A stretch of DNA of 64,000 bases, from contig NZ_CP045309.1 of NCBI RefSeq assembly GCF_009671205.1, forward strand, positions 2,666,001 to 2,730,000, read 5' to 3'. The notes under the pieces are model-generated. The model made no database searches and had not been told where the DNA came from. It saw only the letters and a list, made by a program, of their open reading frames with translations. Positions 24,291-32,845 of the stretch are shown piece by piece. Position 1 is the first letter of the stretch. Every line of letters starts with the position of its first letter. A program made the position numbers and the translations under genes. This stretch comes from Micromonospora terminaliae (GTDB lineage Bacteria; Actinomycetota; Actinomycetes; Mycobacteriales; Micromonosporaceae).

Positions 24291-24704
24291 ATGGCGTCTC
24301 GGCTCAACCCGTACCTCAGCTTCCGCGACGACGCGCGGCAGGCGATGGAGTTCTACCAGAAGGTGTTCGGCGGCACGCTGACGCTCAGCACCTTCGGCGA
24401 GTTCGGCAACCCCGATCCGGCGGTGGCCGACAACGTCATGCACGCACAACTGGAGACCGACCGCGGCTTCACGCTGATGGCCTCCGACACGCCGCCGGAG
24501 ATGGACTACCAGCCCGGCGCCCGCATCTCGATCAGCCTGAGCGGCGACGACGCCGACGAGCTGCGCGGCTACTGGCGGCAGCTCGCCGAGGGCGGCACGG
24601 TCGCGGTCCCGCTGGAGAAGCAGATGTGGGGCGACGAGTTCGGCATGTGCGCCGACCGGTTCGGCATCAACTGGATGGTCAACATCGCGGGCGCCCAGGC
24701 CTGA
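24291..24704 (+). CDS. VOC-superfamily protein, PhnB/YdcJ-like glyoxalase fold
   Basis: This 137-residue protein matches the PhnB-like branch of the vicinal oxygen chelate superfamily: LNPYLSFRDDARQAMEFYQKVFGG at the start, VMHAQLETDRGFTLMASD, and the C-terminal WGDEFGMCADRFGINWMVNI. Such proteins often bind metals and small ligands without known enzymology. ATG 24291 follows GGAGGG. It is flanked by its own intergenic regions and seems independent. No specific substrate can be stated. Confidence 0.85.
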   Translation: MASRLNPYLSFRDDARQAMEFYQKVFGGTLTLSTFGEFGNPDPAVADNVMHAQLETDRGFTLMASDTPPEMDYQPGARISISLSGDDADELRGYWRQLAEGGTVAVPLEKQMWGDEFGMCADRFGINWMVNIAGAQA

Positions 24705-24800
24705 CCGCCGGGCGGAGGTGGCCCGAACGGCGGTGTCCACGGTGGTGTGACCGGCGTTAACGTACGCCGATCACGATCCCGCCGGGAAGGACGACAAGTC

Positions 24801-25886
24801 ATGGACGGCAGCCTTCGCGCACATCTCCGACGCCTCGCCAGGCTGGCCACCGCGGCCGCCCTCGCGGTGGCCGGCCTGGGGCTCGTCGCCCCGCCGGCAC
24901 ACGCGGACGCCGGGCCCAAGGTGTCCGTGCTGACCCGCAACCTCTACCTGGGCGGCGACCTCACGCCGTCGATCGGGGCGCCGACCCTGCCGGCGTTCCT
25001 GGCCGCCAACGCCGCCCTGCTGAGCCACGTGGACCTGGTCGACTTCCCGTCCCGGGCGGCGCTGATCGCCGACGAGATCCGGGAGCGCAAGCCCGACCTG
25101 GTCGGGCTCCAGGAGGTGGCCCTCTGGCGCACCGGCCCGCTCGGCGACCCCGCCCCGGCCACCGAGGTCCGCTACGACTACCTGGCCCTCCTCATGGGTG
25201 AGCTGGCCGCGTCCGGCCACCGGTACGACGTCGTGGTGGTGCGGGACGAGGCGGACCTGGAGGGCCCGGCCGGCGCGCCGCACCTGCGGGACGTCCGGCT
25301 GACCATGCGCGACGTGATCCTGGTGCGGCACGGCGGCCGGGTCAAGGTGAACGCCACCTCGTCGGGCAACTTCGTCAACAACCTGGTCTTCCCGCTCGCC
25401 GCCACCGGCGGCACCGCCACGAGCACCCGCGGCTGGACGGCCGTGGACGCCACGCTGGGCAGCCGCACGTTCCGGTTCGTCAACACCCACCTGGAGGCGT
25501 TCCACCCCGGCGTACGCCTGCTGCAGGCGCAGGAGCTGCTGCGCGGCCCGCTGAGCGTGCCCGGCCGGCTGATCCTCCTCGGTGACCTGAACAGCGGGCC
25601 CGAGCTGCCCGACCCGAACAACCGGCTCGCCTACCTCGCGCTGGTCGCCGGCGGGATGGTCGACACCTGGCCGATCCTGCACCCGGGCGACCCCGGCTAC
25701 ACCTCCGGCCTGGGCGACGACCTGACCGAGCCGGCCGACGACGTCGAGCACCGGATCGACATGGTGCTGGTCCGCGGCGCGGTGACGCCGGTTTCCAGCG
25801 AGGTCTTCGGCAACGAGCGGCGGACCCCGGGCGGCCGGTGGGCGTCGGACCACCTGGGGCACGAGGCCGTGCTCGCGTTGCCGTGA
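24801..25886 (+). CDS. Secreted endonuclease/exonuclease/phosphatase-family protein
   Basis: This 361-residue protein has a Sec signal (LARLATAAALAVAGLGLVAPPAHA, residues ~12-36) and an EEP fold: VLTRNLYLGGDL (Asn metal site), PDLVGLQEV (catalytic Glu), FVNTHLEAFHPGVR, ILLGDLNSGPEL and the final SDHLGHEAVL (catalytic Asp-His). All EEP catalytic motifs are present. Targets of exported EEP enzymes include nucleic acids, sphingomyelin and inositol phosphates; none can be chosen here. ATG 24801 is preceded by GAAGGA at a suitable distance. Confidence 0.82.
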   Translation: MDGSLRAHLRRLARLATAAALAVAGLGLVAPPAHADAGPKVSVLTRNLYLGGDLTPSIGAPTLPAFLAANAALLSHVDLVDFPSRAALIADEIRERKPDLVGLQEVALWRTGPLGDPAPATEVRYDYLALLMGELAASGHRYDVVVVRDEADLEGPAGAPHLRDVRLTMRDVILVRHGGRVKVNATSSGNFVNNLVFPLAATGGTATSTRGWTAVDATLGSRTFRFVNTHLEAFHPGVRLLQAQELLRGPLSVPGRLILLGDLNSGPELPDPNNRLAYLALVAGGMVDTWPILHPGDPGYTSGLGDDLTEPADDVEHRIDMVLVRGAVTPVSSEVFGNERRTPGGRWASDHLGHEAVLALP

Positions 25887-25959
25887 CCGATCCGAAACGT
25901 CGGCATTCGCGCCTGGTGAACGCCACCTATCCCCACGCATGGAACGCCATCAATCATTA

Positions 25960-25994
25960 CCCGGAGGTAGACATGAGTCACTCTCACCTCCGGG
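25960..25994 (+). promoter_or_regulatory. Leader stem-loop sequestering a ribosome site (CCCGGAGGT / ACCTCCGGG)
   Basis: The nine bases at 25960-25968 pair perfectly with 25986-25994, leaving a 17-base loop. The left arm is the ribosome binding site of an eight-codon leader frame, and the right arm is its final codons. The right arm can also pair with the ribosome site of the acylase gene at 26068-26074, so the two pairings are mutually exclusive. Confidence 0.65.
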
Positions 25995-25999
25995 TGTGA
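25973..25999 (+). CDS. Eight-residue leader peptide MSHSHLRV upstream of acylase gene
   Basis: ATG 25973 follows an ideal CCGGAGGT site by four bases and the frame stops with TGA at 25999. Two His codons alternate with Ser. A second, longer in-frame-shifted reading also begins at ATG 25940 but has no ribosome site. The frame's position inside a hairpin and 81 bases before the acylase start suggests a regulatory leader rather than a functional product. Confidence 0.5.
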   Translation: MSHSHLRV

Positions 26000-26008
26000 C
26001 GCCCGGGC

Positions 26009-26064
26009 GCGGAGGGCGAGACGTCGGCAAGCGGTAGCCGGGCGCAGTCCCGGCCCGACTCCGC
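26009..26064 (+). ncRNA. Structured leader RNA with three nested helices (candidate cis-regulatory element)
   Basis: Three perfect helices share one unbroken 3' strand: 26037-26042 with 26049-26054, 26024-26027 with 26055-26058, and 26009-26014 with 26059-26064. All unpaired bases are on the 5' side (26015-26023 and 26028-26036) plus a six-base apical loop. It ends four bases before the acylase ribosome site. The layout looks like an evolved cis-acting RNA; I could not match it to a known riboswitch class. Confidence 0.45.
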
Positions 26065-26080
26065 ACACCGGAGGATCCGC

Positions 26081-29000
26081 ATGCCCCGTCCCACCACCCG
26101 CAAGCGGCTCGCGGCTCTGGCCGCGACCCTCACCGCGGCGGCGAGCGCCCTGACGGTCGTCCCACCGTCACCGGCGCTCGCCGCCACCACCTTCGCCCCC
26201 GGCGACTACTGCCTCGGCCAGTGCGCCGACATCCTGCCCCCCGGCGAGAACGGCAACGCCACCCTCGCCGCGATCCTCGCCCACCAGGCGCTCGGCACCC
26301 GGCCGGCGCACTCCGGCGACCAGCTCGACGAGTACGCGAACCTGGTCTACGGCTACGCCGGGCTCACCGACGAGCAGATCGCGCAGTTCTACAACGACGC
26401 CTCGTTCGGCGTCCCGGACGCGCAGGTGGAGAGCACCGTGCGGCCCCGCGCCGACGTCACCATCGTCCGCGACAAGGCGACCGGCGTCCCGCACGTCACC
26501 GGCACGACCCGCTCGGGCACCATGTTCGGCGCCGGGTACGCCGGGGCCCAGGACCGGCTCTGGGTCATGGACCTGCTGCGACACGCCGGTCGCGGCACCC
26601 TCACCTCCTTCGCGGGCGGCGCGCCCGGCAACCGGGAGCTGGAGCAGAGCATCTGGGCCAACTCGCCCTACACCGAGGCGGACCTCCAGGCCCAGGTCGA
26701 CGCGCTGCGCCAGAAGGGCGCCCGCGGCCAGCAGCTCTACGACGACGTCACCGACTACATCGCCGGTGTCAACGCCTACGTCGACAAGTCCATCGCCGAC
26801 GACAACTACCCCGGCGAGTACGTCCTGGCCGGCGCCGGCAAGCCGACGCACTTCACCATGACCGACCTCATCGCCACGGCCGGCGTCATCGGCGGGCTGT
26901 TCGGCGGGGGCGGCGGCTCCGAGATCCAGTCCGCCCTGGTCCAGGTGGCCGCCCGGGCCAGGTACGGCGCCACCGAGGGCGACCGGGTCTGGCAGGCGTT
27001 CCGGTCCCAGAACGACCCGGAGACCGTGCTCACCCTCCACGACGGACAGAGCTTCCCCTACGGCGCCACCCCGCCGGGCGCCACCGGCGCGGTGCTCCCC
27101 GACGCCGGCAGCGTCGTGGCCGAGCCGCTGGCCTACGACCCCGCCGGCGGCGCGACCACCACCAAGGCCGGCGGCGGTGGCACGGACGGACTGCTCAGCG
27201 GCCTCGCCGGGCTGCGGTCGCACGGCATGTCCAACGCCGTTGTCATCTCCGGCCGGCACACCACCACCGGCAACCCGGTCGCCGTGTTCGGCCCGCAGAC
27301 CGGCTACTTCGCCCCGCAACTGCTCATGCTCCAGGAACTCCAGGGGCCGGGGGTCAGCGCCCGGGGCGCCGCCTTCGCCGGGCTGAACCTCTACGTGCTG
27401 CTCGGCCGGGGCCAGGACTACGCGTGGAGCGCCACCTCCGCCAGTCAGGACCTCACCGACACGTACGCGGTGCCGCTGTGCACCACCGACGGCAGCGCGC
27501 CGACGGTCGCCTCGAACCGCTACCTGTGGCACGGGCAGTGCGTGGCCATGGAGGTCCTCGAGCACCGCAACTCCTGGTCGCCGACGCTGGCCGACTCCAC
27601 TCCCGCCGGCTCGTACACGCTGCGTGCCCTGCGCACCCGCTACGGGCTGGTCGCCTACCGGGGGCTGGTGAACGGGCAGCCGACCGCGTTCACGAAGCTG
27701 CGCTCGACCTACCGGCACGAGGCCGACTCGGCGATCGGCTTCCAGGCGTACAACGACCCGGCCGCCATGGGCTCGGCGGCGGCGTTCCAGCAGTCGGCCG
27801 CGAACGTCGGCTACGCGTTCAACTGGTTCTACGTCAACTCGACCGAGGCGGCCTACTTCAACTCCGGGTCCAACCCGGTCCGGCCGGCCACCGCCGACCC
27901 CAACCTGCCCACCCGGGCCGAGGCGGCCAACGAGTGGGTCGGCTGGAACCCGGACACCAACACGGCCAGCTACACGCCGGCCGCCGCCCACCCGCAGTCG
28001 GTGAACCAGGACTACTACGTCAGCTGGAACAACAAGCAGGCCCGGGACTTCGGCGCGGCCGACGGCAACTTCAGCTTCGGGTCCGTACACCGGGGCCAGC
28101 TCCTCGACGGGCCGGTGCGGGCCGCCATCGGCCAGCGCAAGCTGGGCCGGGCCGACGTCGTGCGGATCATGGCCGACGCTGCGGTCACCGACCTGCGCGG
28201 CCAGCAGGTCCTCGGCGACCTGCTCCGAGTGCTCGACAGCGCCCCGGTCACCGATCCCGCGCCGGCCGACGCCGTGGCCAAGCTGCGGGCCTGGCAGCAG
28301 GCCGGCGCCCGCCGGGTGGAGACCGCCCCCGGCTCCAAGGTCTACCAGCACGCCGACGCCATCCGCATCTTCGACGCCTGGTGGCCGCTGCTGGCCGCCG
28401 CGGAGTTCCGGCCCGGCCTCGGCCCCGACCTCTACGGGGCGCTGGTGGACGCCATCGAGGTGAACGAGGCGCCGTCCGGCGGCCAGAACGGCGGCCGCGA
28501 CGGCAGCGCCGTCTGGGCCCTTGCGGGCCAGCCGCACAAGGGCTCCTCCTTCCAGTACGGCTGGTGGGGCTACGTCGACAAGGACATCCGGGCCGTGCTC
28601 GGCGACCCGGTGGCCGGCGGGCCGGGCCGGACGTACTGCGGCAACGGCGACCTCGGCGCCTGCCGGCAGGGCCTGCTCGGCACCCTCGCGCAGGCCGCCG
28701 CGGTGCCGGCCACCACCGTCTACCCCGGCGACAAGTCCTGCGGCGCCGGCGACCAGTGGTGCGCCGACGCCATCGCCCAGTCCGGCCTCGGCGGCATCAC
28801 CCACCCGGTGATCGCCTGGCAGAACCGCCCCACCTACCAGCAGGTCGTCTCGTTCCCGGCGCGCCGCGGCGACGACGTCACCAACCTGGCCCAGGGGCGC
28901 GCCGCGACCGCGTCGAGCACCCAGTTCCTCACCAGCCACACCCCGGACAAGGCGGTCGACGGCAGCCTGAGCAGCCGCTGGGCCAGCAGCTACAACGACA

Positions 29001-29269
29001 ACCAGTGGATCCGGGTGGACCTGGGAACCGCCCGCACCATCGCGCGGGTGGTGCTGCGCTGGGAGGCCGCGTACAGCAGCGCGTACCGGATCGAGGTCTC
29101 CGCCGACGGCAGCACGTGGCAGCCGGTGTTCAGCACCACGGCCGGCAACGGCGGCACCGACAACGTCACCGTCACCCCCGTCACCGCCCGCTACGTGCGG
29201 ATGTACGGGGTCAAGCGGGCCACCTCGTACGGCTTCTCGCTCCACGAGTTCGAGGTCTACGGCCGGTGA
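26081..29269 (+). CDS. Secreted penicillin-acylase-family amidohydrolase with C-terminal F5/8 type C domain
   Basis: This 1062-residue exported enzyme has a Sec signal (residues ~1-30, ending PSPALAA) and a penicillin-acylase (Ntn hydrolase) precursor architecture. The alpha part includes FGAGYAGAQDRLWVMDLLRHAGRGTL. The beta chain would begin at the predicted nucleophile Ser384 in HGMSNAVVISGRHTTTGNP, and DYYVSWNNKQARDF holds the conserved oxyanion Asn region. Residues ~925-1062 form a discoidin/F5-8C domain (NLAQGRAATASSTQF...VDGSLSSRWAS...ARYVRMYG) for binding carbohydrate or cell wall. Members cleave amides of acyl chains, such as penicillins, acyl-homoserine lactones or lipopeptides. Expression may depend on the structured leader just upstream. 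The substrate is unknown. Confidence 0.87.
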   Translation: MPRPTTRKRLAALAATLTAAASALTVVPPSPALAATTFAPGDYCLGQCADILPPGENGNATLAAILAHQALGTRPAHSGDQLDEYANLVYGYAGLTDEQIAQFYNDASFGVPDAQVESTVRPRADVTIVRDKATGVPHVTGTTRSGTMFGAGYAGAQDRLWVMDLLRHAGRGTLTSFAGGAPGNRELEQSIWANSPYTEADLQAQVDALRQKGARGQQLYDDVTDYIAGVNAYVDKSIADDNYPGEYVLAGAGKPTHFTMTDLIATAGVIGGLFGGGGGSEIQSALVQVAARARYGATEGDRVWQAFRSQNDPETVLTLHDGQSFPYGATPPGATGAVLPDAGSVVAEPLAYDPAGGATTTKAGGGGTDGLLSGLAGLRSHGMSNAVVISGRHTTTGNPVAVFGPQTGYFAPQLLMLQELQGPGVSARGAAFAGLNLYVLLGRGQDYAWSATSASQDLTDTYAVPLCTTDGSAPTVASNRYLWHGQCVAMEVLEHRNSWSPTLADSTPAGSYTLRALRTRYGLVAYRGLVNGQPTAFTKLRSTYRHEADSAIGFQAYNDPAAMGSAAAFQQSAANVGYAFNWFYVNSTEAAYFNSGSNPVRPATADPNLPTRAEAANEWVGWNPDTNTASYTPAAAHPQSVNQDYYVSWNNKQARDFGAADGNFSFGSVHRGQLLDGPVRAAIGQRKLGRADVVRIMADAAVTDLRGQQVLGDLLRVLDSAPVTDPAPADAVAKLRAWQQAGARRVETAPGSKVYQHADAIRIFDAWWPLLAAAEFRPGLGPDLYGALVDAIEVNEAPSGGQNGGRDGSAVWALAGQPHKGSSFQYGWWGYVDKDIRAVLGDPVAGGPGRTYCGNGDLGACRQGLLGTLAQAAAVPATTVYPGDKSCGAGDQWCADAIAQSGLGGITHPVIAWQNRPTYQQVVSFPARRGDDVTNLAQGRAATASSTQFLTSHTPDKAVDGSLSSRWASSYNDNQWIRVDLGTARTIARVVLRWEAAYSSAYRIEVSADGSTWQPVFSTTAGNGGTDNVTVTPVTARYVRMYGVKRATSYGFSLHEFEVYGR

Positions 29270-29278
29270 CCCGGGCGG

Positions 29279-29308
29279 CCGGCCGGCGGGACCGCACCCG
29301 CCGGCCGG
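29279..29308. terminator. 12-bp perfect stem-loop after acylase gene
   Basis: CCGGCCGGCGGG at 29279-29290 pairs fully with 29297-29308, loop of six bases, starting nine bases past the acylase stop codon and ending before the FetB start. Confidence 0.7.
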
Positions 29309-29329
29309 TCCCCGGCATACGATCATCGG

Positions 29330-30076
29330 GTGAGCGGCGGCACCGTACCGATCGGCCCGGCCCTCGTCGTCGCGCTCACCGCGCTCACCCTGGCCGGCGC
29401 GGCCGTGCTGCGGCTCACCGGGCTCGGCCGGGCCCGCACCGTGCTGACCGCGGCCGCCCGGGCCACCGTCCAGCTCGGCGCCGTCTCGCTGGTCATCGTC
29501 GCGGTGCTCCGCGCCTGGTGGAGCACCGCCGCGTTCGTGCTGCTCATGTACGCCGTCGCCGGGTTCACCGCACGCCGGCGGATCGGCGCCGAGGCGCCCG
29601 CCCGGGTCGCCCCGCTGGCCGTCGCGGCCGGGGTGGTGCCCAGCCTGGCGGTGCTCCTGGCCAGCCGGGCCCTGCCGGCGACCCCGCTCGTGGTGCTGCC
29701 GACCGCCGGCATCCTCATCGGCGGGGCGATGACCGCGACCAGCCTGGCCGGCCGGCGCACGCTCGACGAGCTGCGCAGCCGGCACGGCGAGTACGAGGCC
29801 GGGCTCGCCCTGGGGCTGCTCCCCCGCGACGCCGCGCTGGAGATCTGCCGCCCGGCCGCCGGGCAGGCCCTCGTCCCGGCGCTCGACCAGACCCGCACGG
29901 TCGGGCTGGTCACCCTGCCCGGCGCGTTCGTCGGCGTGCTGCTCGGCGGGGCCGGTCCGGTCCGCGCGGGCGCCACCCAGCTGCTGATCCTGCTCACCCT
30001 GCTGGCCGTGGAGGCGGTGGCCATCGCCGTGGTGGTCGAGCTGCTCGTCCGGGACCGGGCCCGCACCGCGCCCTGA
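29330..30076 (+). CDS. fetB: FetB-like ABC permease (UPF0014 family)
   Basis: This 248-residue membrane protein has about seven hydrophobic segments and the UPF0014 signatures ARATVQLGAVSLVIVAVLRAWW and TRTVGLVTLPGAFVGVLLGGAGP, preceded by GILIGGAMTATSLAGRR. In Escherichia coli FetA (ATPase) and FetB (permease) together export iron and help oxidative stress resistance. No FetA-type ATPase gene lies on either side, so its partner must be elsewhere or absent. GTG 29330 is the only start that keeps the first membrane segment. Confidence 0.82.
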   Translation: MSGGTVPIGPALVVALTALTLAGAAVLRLTGLGRARTVLTAAARATVQLGAVSLVIVAVLRAWWSTAAFVLLMYAVAGFTARRRIGAEAPARVAPLAVAAGVVPSLAVLLASRALPATPLVVLPTAGILIGGAMTATSLAGRRTLDELRSRHGEYEAGLALGLLPRDAALEICRPAAGQALVPALDQTRTVGLVTLPGAFVGVLLGGAGPVRAGATQLLILLTLLAVEAVAIAVVVELLVRDRARTAP

Positions 30077-30118
30077 CCGCCCGGTGTAGCGGGGGCGCGA
30101 AGGGGTAACGGCGGGCCG

Positions 30119-32269
30119 ATGACCTGGGTGGGCAACCTGCGCGTCCGGCCCGACCTGCTCTACGTCGCGAGCGGGTGGAGCACCCTGGTCACCGACGTGC
30201 GCGGCCGGATCGCCGGGGCCGACCCGCAGGGCTTCTTCGCTCGCAACACCCGCGTGCTCAGCCGCGAGCGGATCACCGTGGACGGCCGGGAGCCGGTGCC
30301 GTTCGCCACGGCCAACGTGCGCGGGCACGCCCAGCTCTCCTACGCCGAGCTGGGCGACGGGGAGGTGCTGCCGTCGCGGGCCGCGTACCTGACCGTCGAG
30401 CGGTTCGTCGGTCCCGGGCTGCGCAGCCGGTTCACGGTCCTGAGCTACGCCGCCGAGCCGCTGCGGTTCCGGCTCGGGGTGACGGTCGACGCGGACTTCG
30501 CCGACACCAGCGAGGCCGAGGCGGGCCAGCGGCTCCAGGTCGGCGAGGTACGCACCGGGTGGGATCCGGGTGCCGGCGAGCTGCTGCTGACCTACCGGCA
30601 CGAGGGCCTGGACCGGGCGGTCGCCGTCCGGCTGCGCGCCGACGCCCCGGTGGCGTACGCCGACGGCGGGTTCACGGTCGACCTGGCTGTGCCGCCGGGC
30701 GGCCGGGCCGCCGCCGAACTGCTCGTCGAGCCGGTCTTCGACGGGCACCGGCTGCCCGCGCCCCCGGCCACCTTCACCGAGCCCGGCGACCCGGCCGCCC
30801 GGGCCCGGGCGCGGCTGGACGCCGAGCTGGCCCGGCTGTCCAGCAGCAACTTCGACGTCACGGCGGCCTGGCGGTGCGCCGTGCGGGACCTGGCCGTGCT
30901 GCCGCTCGGCGAGCCGGCCGGCCCGGCGGCGCCGATCGCCGGCCTCCCCATCTACCAGGAGATCTTCGGTCGGGACACGATGACCGCCTCCTGGCAGGCG
31001 CTGCTGGCGGGCCCCACCATGCTGGCCGACAGCCTCCGGCTCAACGCCGAGCACCTGGGCCGCCGCCTGGACGACTGGCGGGACGAGGAACCCGGCAAGC
31101 CGCTGCACGAGGCCCGGCAGGGCCCGGTCTCCCTGCTCGGGCTGAACCCCTTCACGGCGTACTACGGCGACTGGTCCACGGCGCCGGACTTCCTGGTGTT
31201 CCTCGGCCAGTACCTGGCCTGGACCGGCGACCTGGCCACGGTCCGGGACCTCCTGCCCACCGCGAGCCGGGCGCTCGCGTGGCTCGACCGGTACGGGGAC
31301 CCGGACGGCGACGGCTTCCTCGACTACCACTGCCGCTCCCCGCGCGGACTCAAGAACCAGGGCTGGAAGGACTCGGACACGGCGATCGTCGACGAGCGGG
31401 GCGAGGTGGTGCCGAACCCGATCGCCAGCAGCGAGCTCCAGGGCTACTGGTACGCGGCCCTGCGGCACGCCGCCGTGGTGTTCACGGTGACCGGGCACCC
31501 GGCCCGGGCCGCCGCCCTGCTGGCCCGCGCCCGGGCGCTGCGCCGCCGGTTCCACCGTGCGTTCTGGCTGCCGGACCGGGGCTGCTACGCGATGGCGCTC
31601 GGGCCGGACAAGCAGCCGGTCCGGTCGGCCAACTCCAACGACGGTCACCTGCTCGCCACGGGCATCGTGCCCACGCGGGTCGCCGAACGGGTGGCCGACC
31701 GGCTGCTCGCCCCGGACCTGTTCAGCGGCTGGGGCGTGCGGACCCTGTCGGCCGAGCACCCGGCGTACAACCCGTTCAGCTACCACCGCGGCAGCGTCTG
31801 GCCGGTGGAGGCCGGCACCATCGGCCTGGGGCTGGCCCGGTACGGCTGCTGGCCGCACCTGCACCGGCTGGCCGAGGGCATGTTCGGCGCCGCGGCGCTG
31901 TTCGCCGACCACCGGCTGCCCGAGGTGCTCAGCGGCCTCCCCCGGGACGCCGCCCACCCGCACCCGGGGGTCTACCCCAACTCGTGCTCCCCGCAGGCCT
32001 GGTCGGCCAGCGCCGTGGTGGCCCTCGTGCAGGCCCTGCTGGCGCTGCGCCCGGCCGCGCCGCTGCGGACGGTCCTCGTCGACCCGCACCTGCCCGAGTG
32101 GCTGCCCGACCTGCGGCTGGAGGGCGTACGGGTGGGTGGCGCGATGGTGGACCTCACGGTGCGGCGGCGGCGCGGCGGGCGTACTTCGGTGCGGGTGCGC
32201 GGCGACCGGCTCGCGGTGGTGCGCCGGCCGCCCCGGCAGGCCGTCGCCCTCACCCGCCGCGAGGTGTAG
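30119..32269 (+). CDS. Glycogen-debranching-type amylo-alpha-1,6-glucosidase family protein
   Basis: This 716-residue protein begins with the N-terminal glycogen debranching domain (FFARNTRVLSRERITVDGREP) and continues into an (alpha/alpha)6 barrel. LPIYQEIFGRDTMTASWQALL, DFLVFLGQYLAWTGD, CRSPRGLKNQGWKDSDTAIV, GYWYAALRHAAVVF and YNPFSYHRGSVWPVEAG are the typical strands with acidic catalytic candidates (GRDT Asp, KDSD Asp, WPVE Glu). No signal peptide is present. It probably acts on cytoplasmic alpha-glucan or trehalose-type sugars. It starts at ATG 30119 with GAAGGGG upstream. Confidence 0.85.
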   Translation: MTWVGNLRVRPDLLYVASGWSTLVTDVRGRIAGADPQGFFARNTRVLSRERITVDGREPVPFATANVRGHAQLSYAELGDGEVLPSRAAYLTVERFVGPGLRSRFTVLSYAAEPLRFRLGVTVDADFADTSEAEAGQRLQVGEVRTGWDPGAGELLLTYRHEGLDRAVAVRLRADAPVAYADGGFTVDLAVPPGGRAAAELLVEPVFDGHRLPAPPATFTEPGDPAARARARLDAELARLSSSNFDVTAAWRCAVRDLAVLPLGEPAGPAAPIAGLPIYQEIFGRDTMTASWQALLAGPTMLADSLRLNAEHLGRRLDDWRDEEPGKPLHEARQGPVSLLGLNPFTAYYGDWSTAPDFLVFLGQYLAWTGDLATVRDLLPTASRALAWLDRYGDPDGDGFLDYHCRSPRGLKNQGWKDSDTAIVDERGEVVPNPIASSELQGYWYAALRHAAVVFTVTGHPARAAALLARARALRRRFHRAFWLPDRGCYAMALGPDKQPVRSANSNDGHLLATGIVPTRVAERVADRLLAPDLFSGWGVRTLSAEHPAYNPFSYHRGSVWPVEAGTIGLGLARYGCWPHLHRLAEGMFGAAALFADHRLPEVLSGLPRDAAHPHPGVYPNSCSPQAWSASAVVALVQALLALRPAAPLRTVLVDPHLPEWLPDLRLEGVRVGGAMVDLTVRRRRGGRTSVRVRGDRLAVVRRPPRQAVALTRREV

Positions 32270-32323
32270 CACGCGCCGGACGGGGAAACCGGCCGCGCCT
32301 GGGGCCGAGAAGGAAGGACCGGC

Positions 32324-32818
32324 ATGGAGAGTCGCGCGAAGTCGATGGGGCACGCCATCCACCCCATCCTGATCGTGTTTCCGCTCGGACTGCTCGCCAC
32401 CGCGGTGATCTTCGACATCCTGTACCTGATCACCGACCGGACGGGCTTTCAGGTCTCCGCCGCGTACACCATCGCGGCCGGCGTGATCGGCGGCCTGGTG
32501 GCGGCGGTGTTCGGCCTGATCGACTGGTCGGCCATCCCGGCGGGCACCCGCGCCAAGCGGGTCGGCGCGGTGCACGGCCTCGGCAACGTGGTCGTCCTGG
32601 TGCTGTTCGCGGTGAGCTGGCTGCTGCGCCGGGGCGCGGAGAACTGGGAACCGAACGCCGGTGCGCTGGTCTGCAGCTTCGCCGGCATCGTGCTGGCCGG
32701 GTTCACCGGCTGGCTCGGCGGCGAACTGGTCGAGCGGCTGGGGATGAGCGTGAGTGACGACGCGGGTCTCAACGCGCCGAGCTCGCTGTCCCACCGGCCC
32801 CGCGCCCGCGGCGCCTGA
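32324..32818 (+). CDS. DUF2231 membrane protein
   Basis: This 164-residue protein has four membrane helices and the DUF2231 pattern: GHAIHPILIVFPLGLLATAVIFD with conserved His residues, GLIDWSAIPAGTRAKRVG, HGLGNVVVLVLFAVSW, GWLGGELVERLG. The conserved histidines suggest haem or quinone contact, which is a hypothesis for this family. The start at 32324 follows GAAGGAAGG. Neighbours show no clear link. Confidence 0.85.
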   Translation: MESRAKSMGHAIHPILIVFPLGLLATAVIFDILYLITDRTGFQVSAAYTIAAGVIGGLVAAVFGLIDWSAIPAGTRAKRVGAVHGLGNVVVLVLFAVSWLLRRGAENWEPNAGALVCSFAGIVLAGFTGWLGGELVERLGMSVSDDAGLNAPSSLSHRPRARGA

Positions 32819-32845
32819 CCGGGTCGCGGAAGAAGGGACGAGCGG

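Noticed and set aside
25887..26080. Cobalamin, SAM or ydaO riboswitch in front of the acylase
   Set aside because: I looked for the conserved boxes of these classes and did not find them, so only an unclassified structured leader is claimed.
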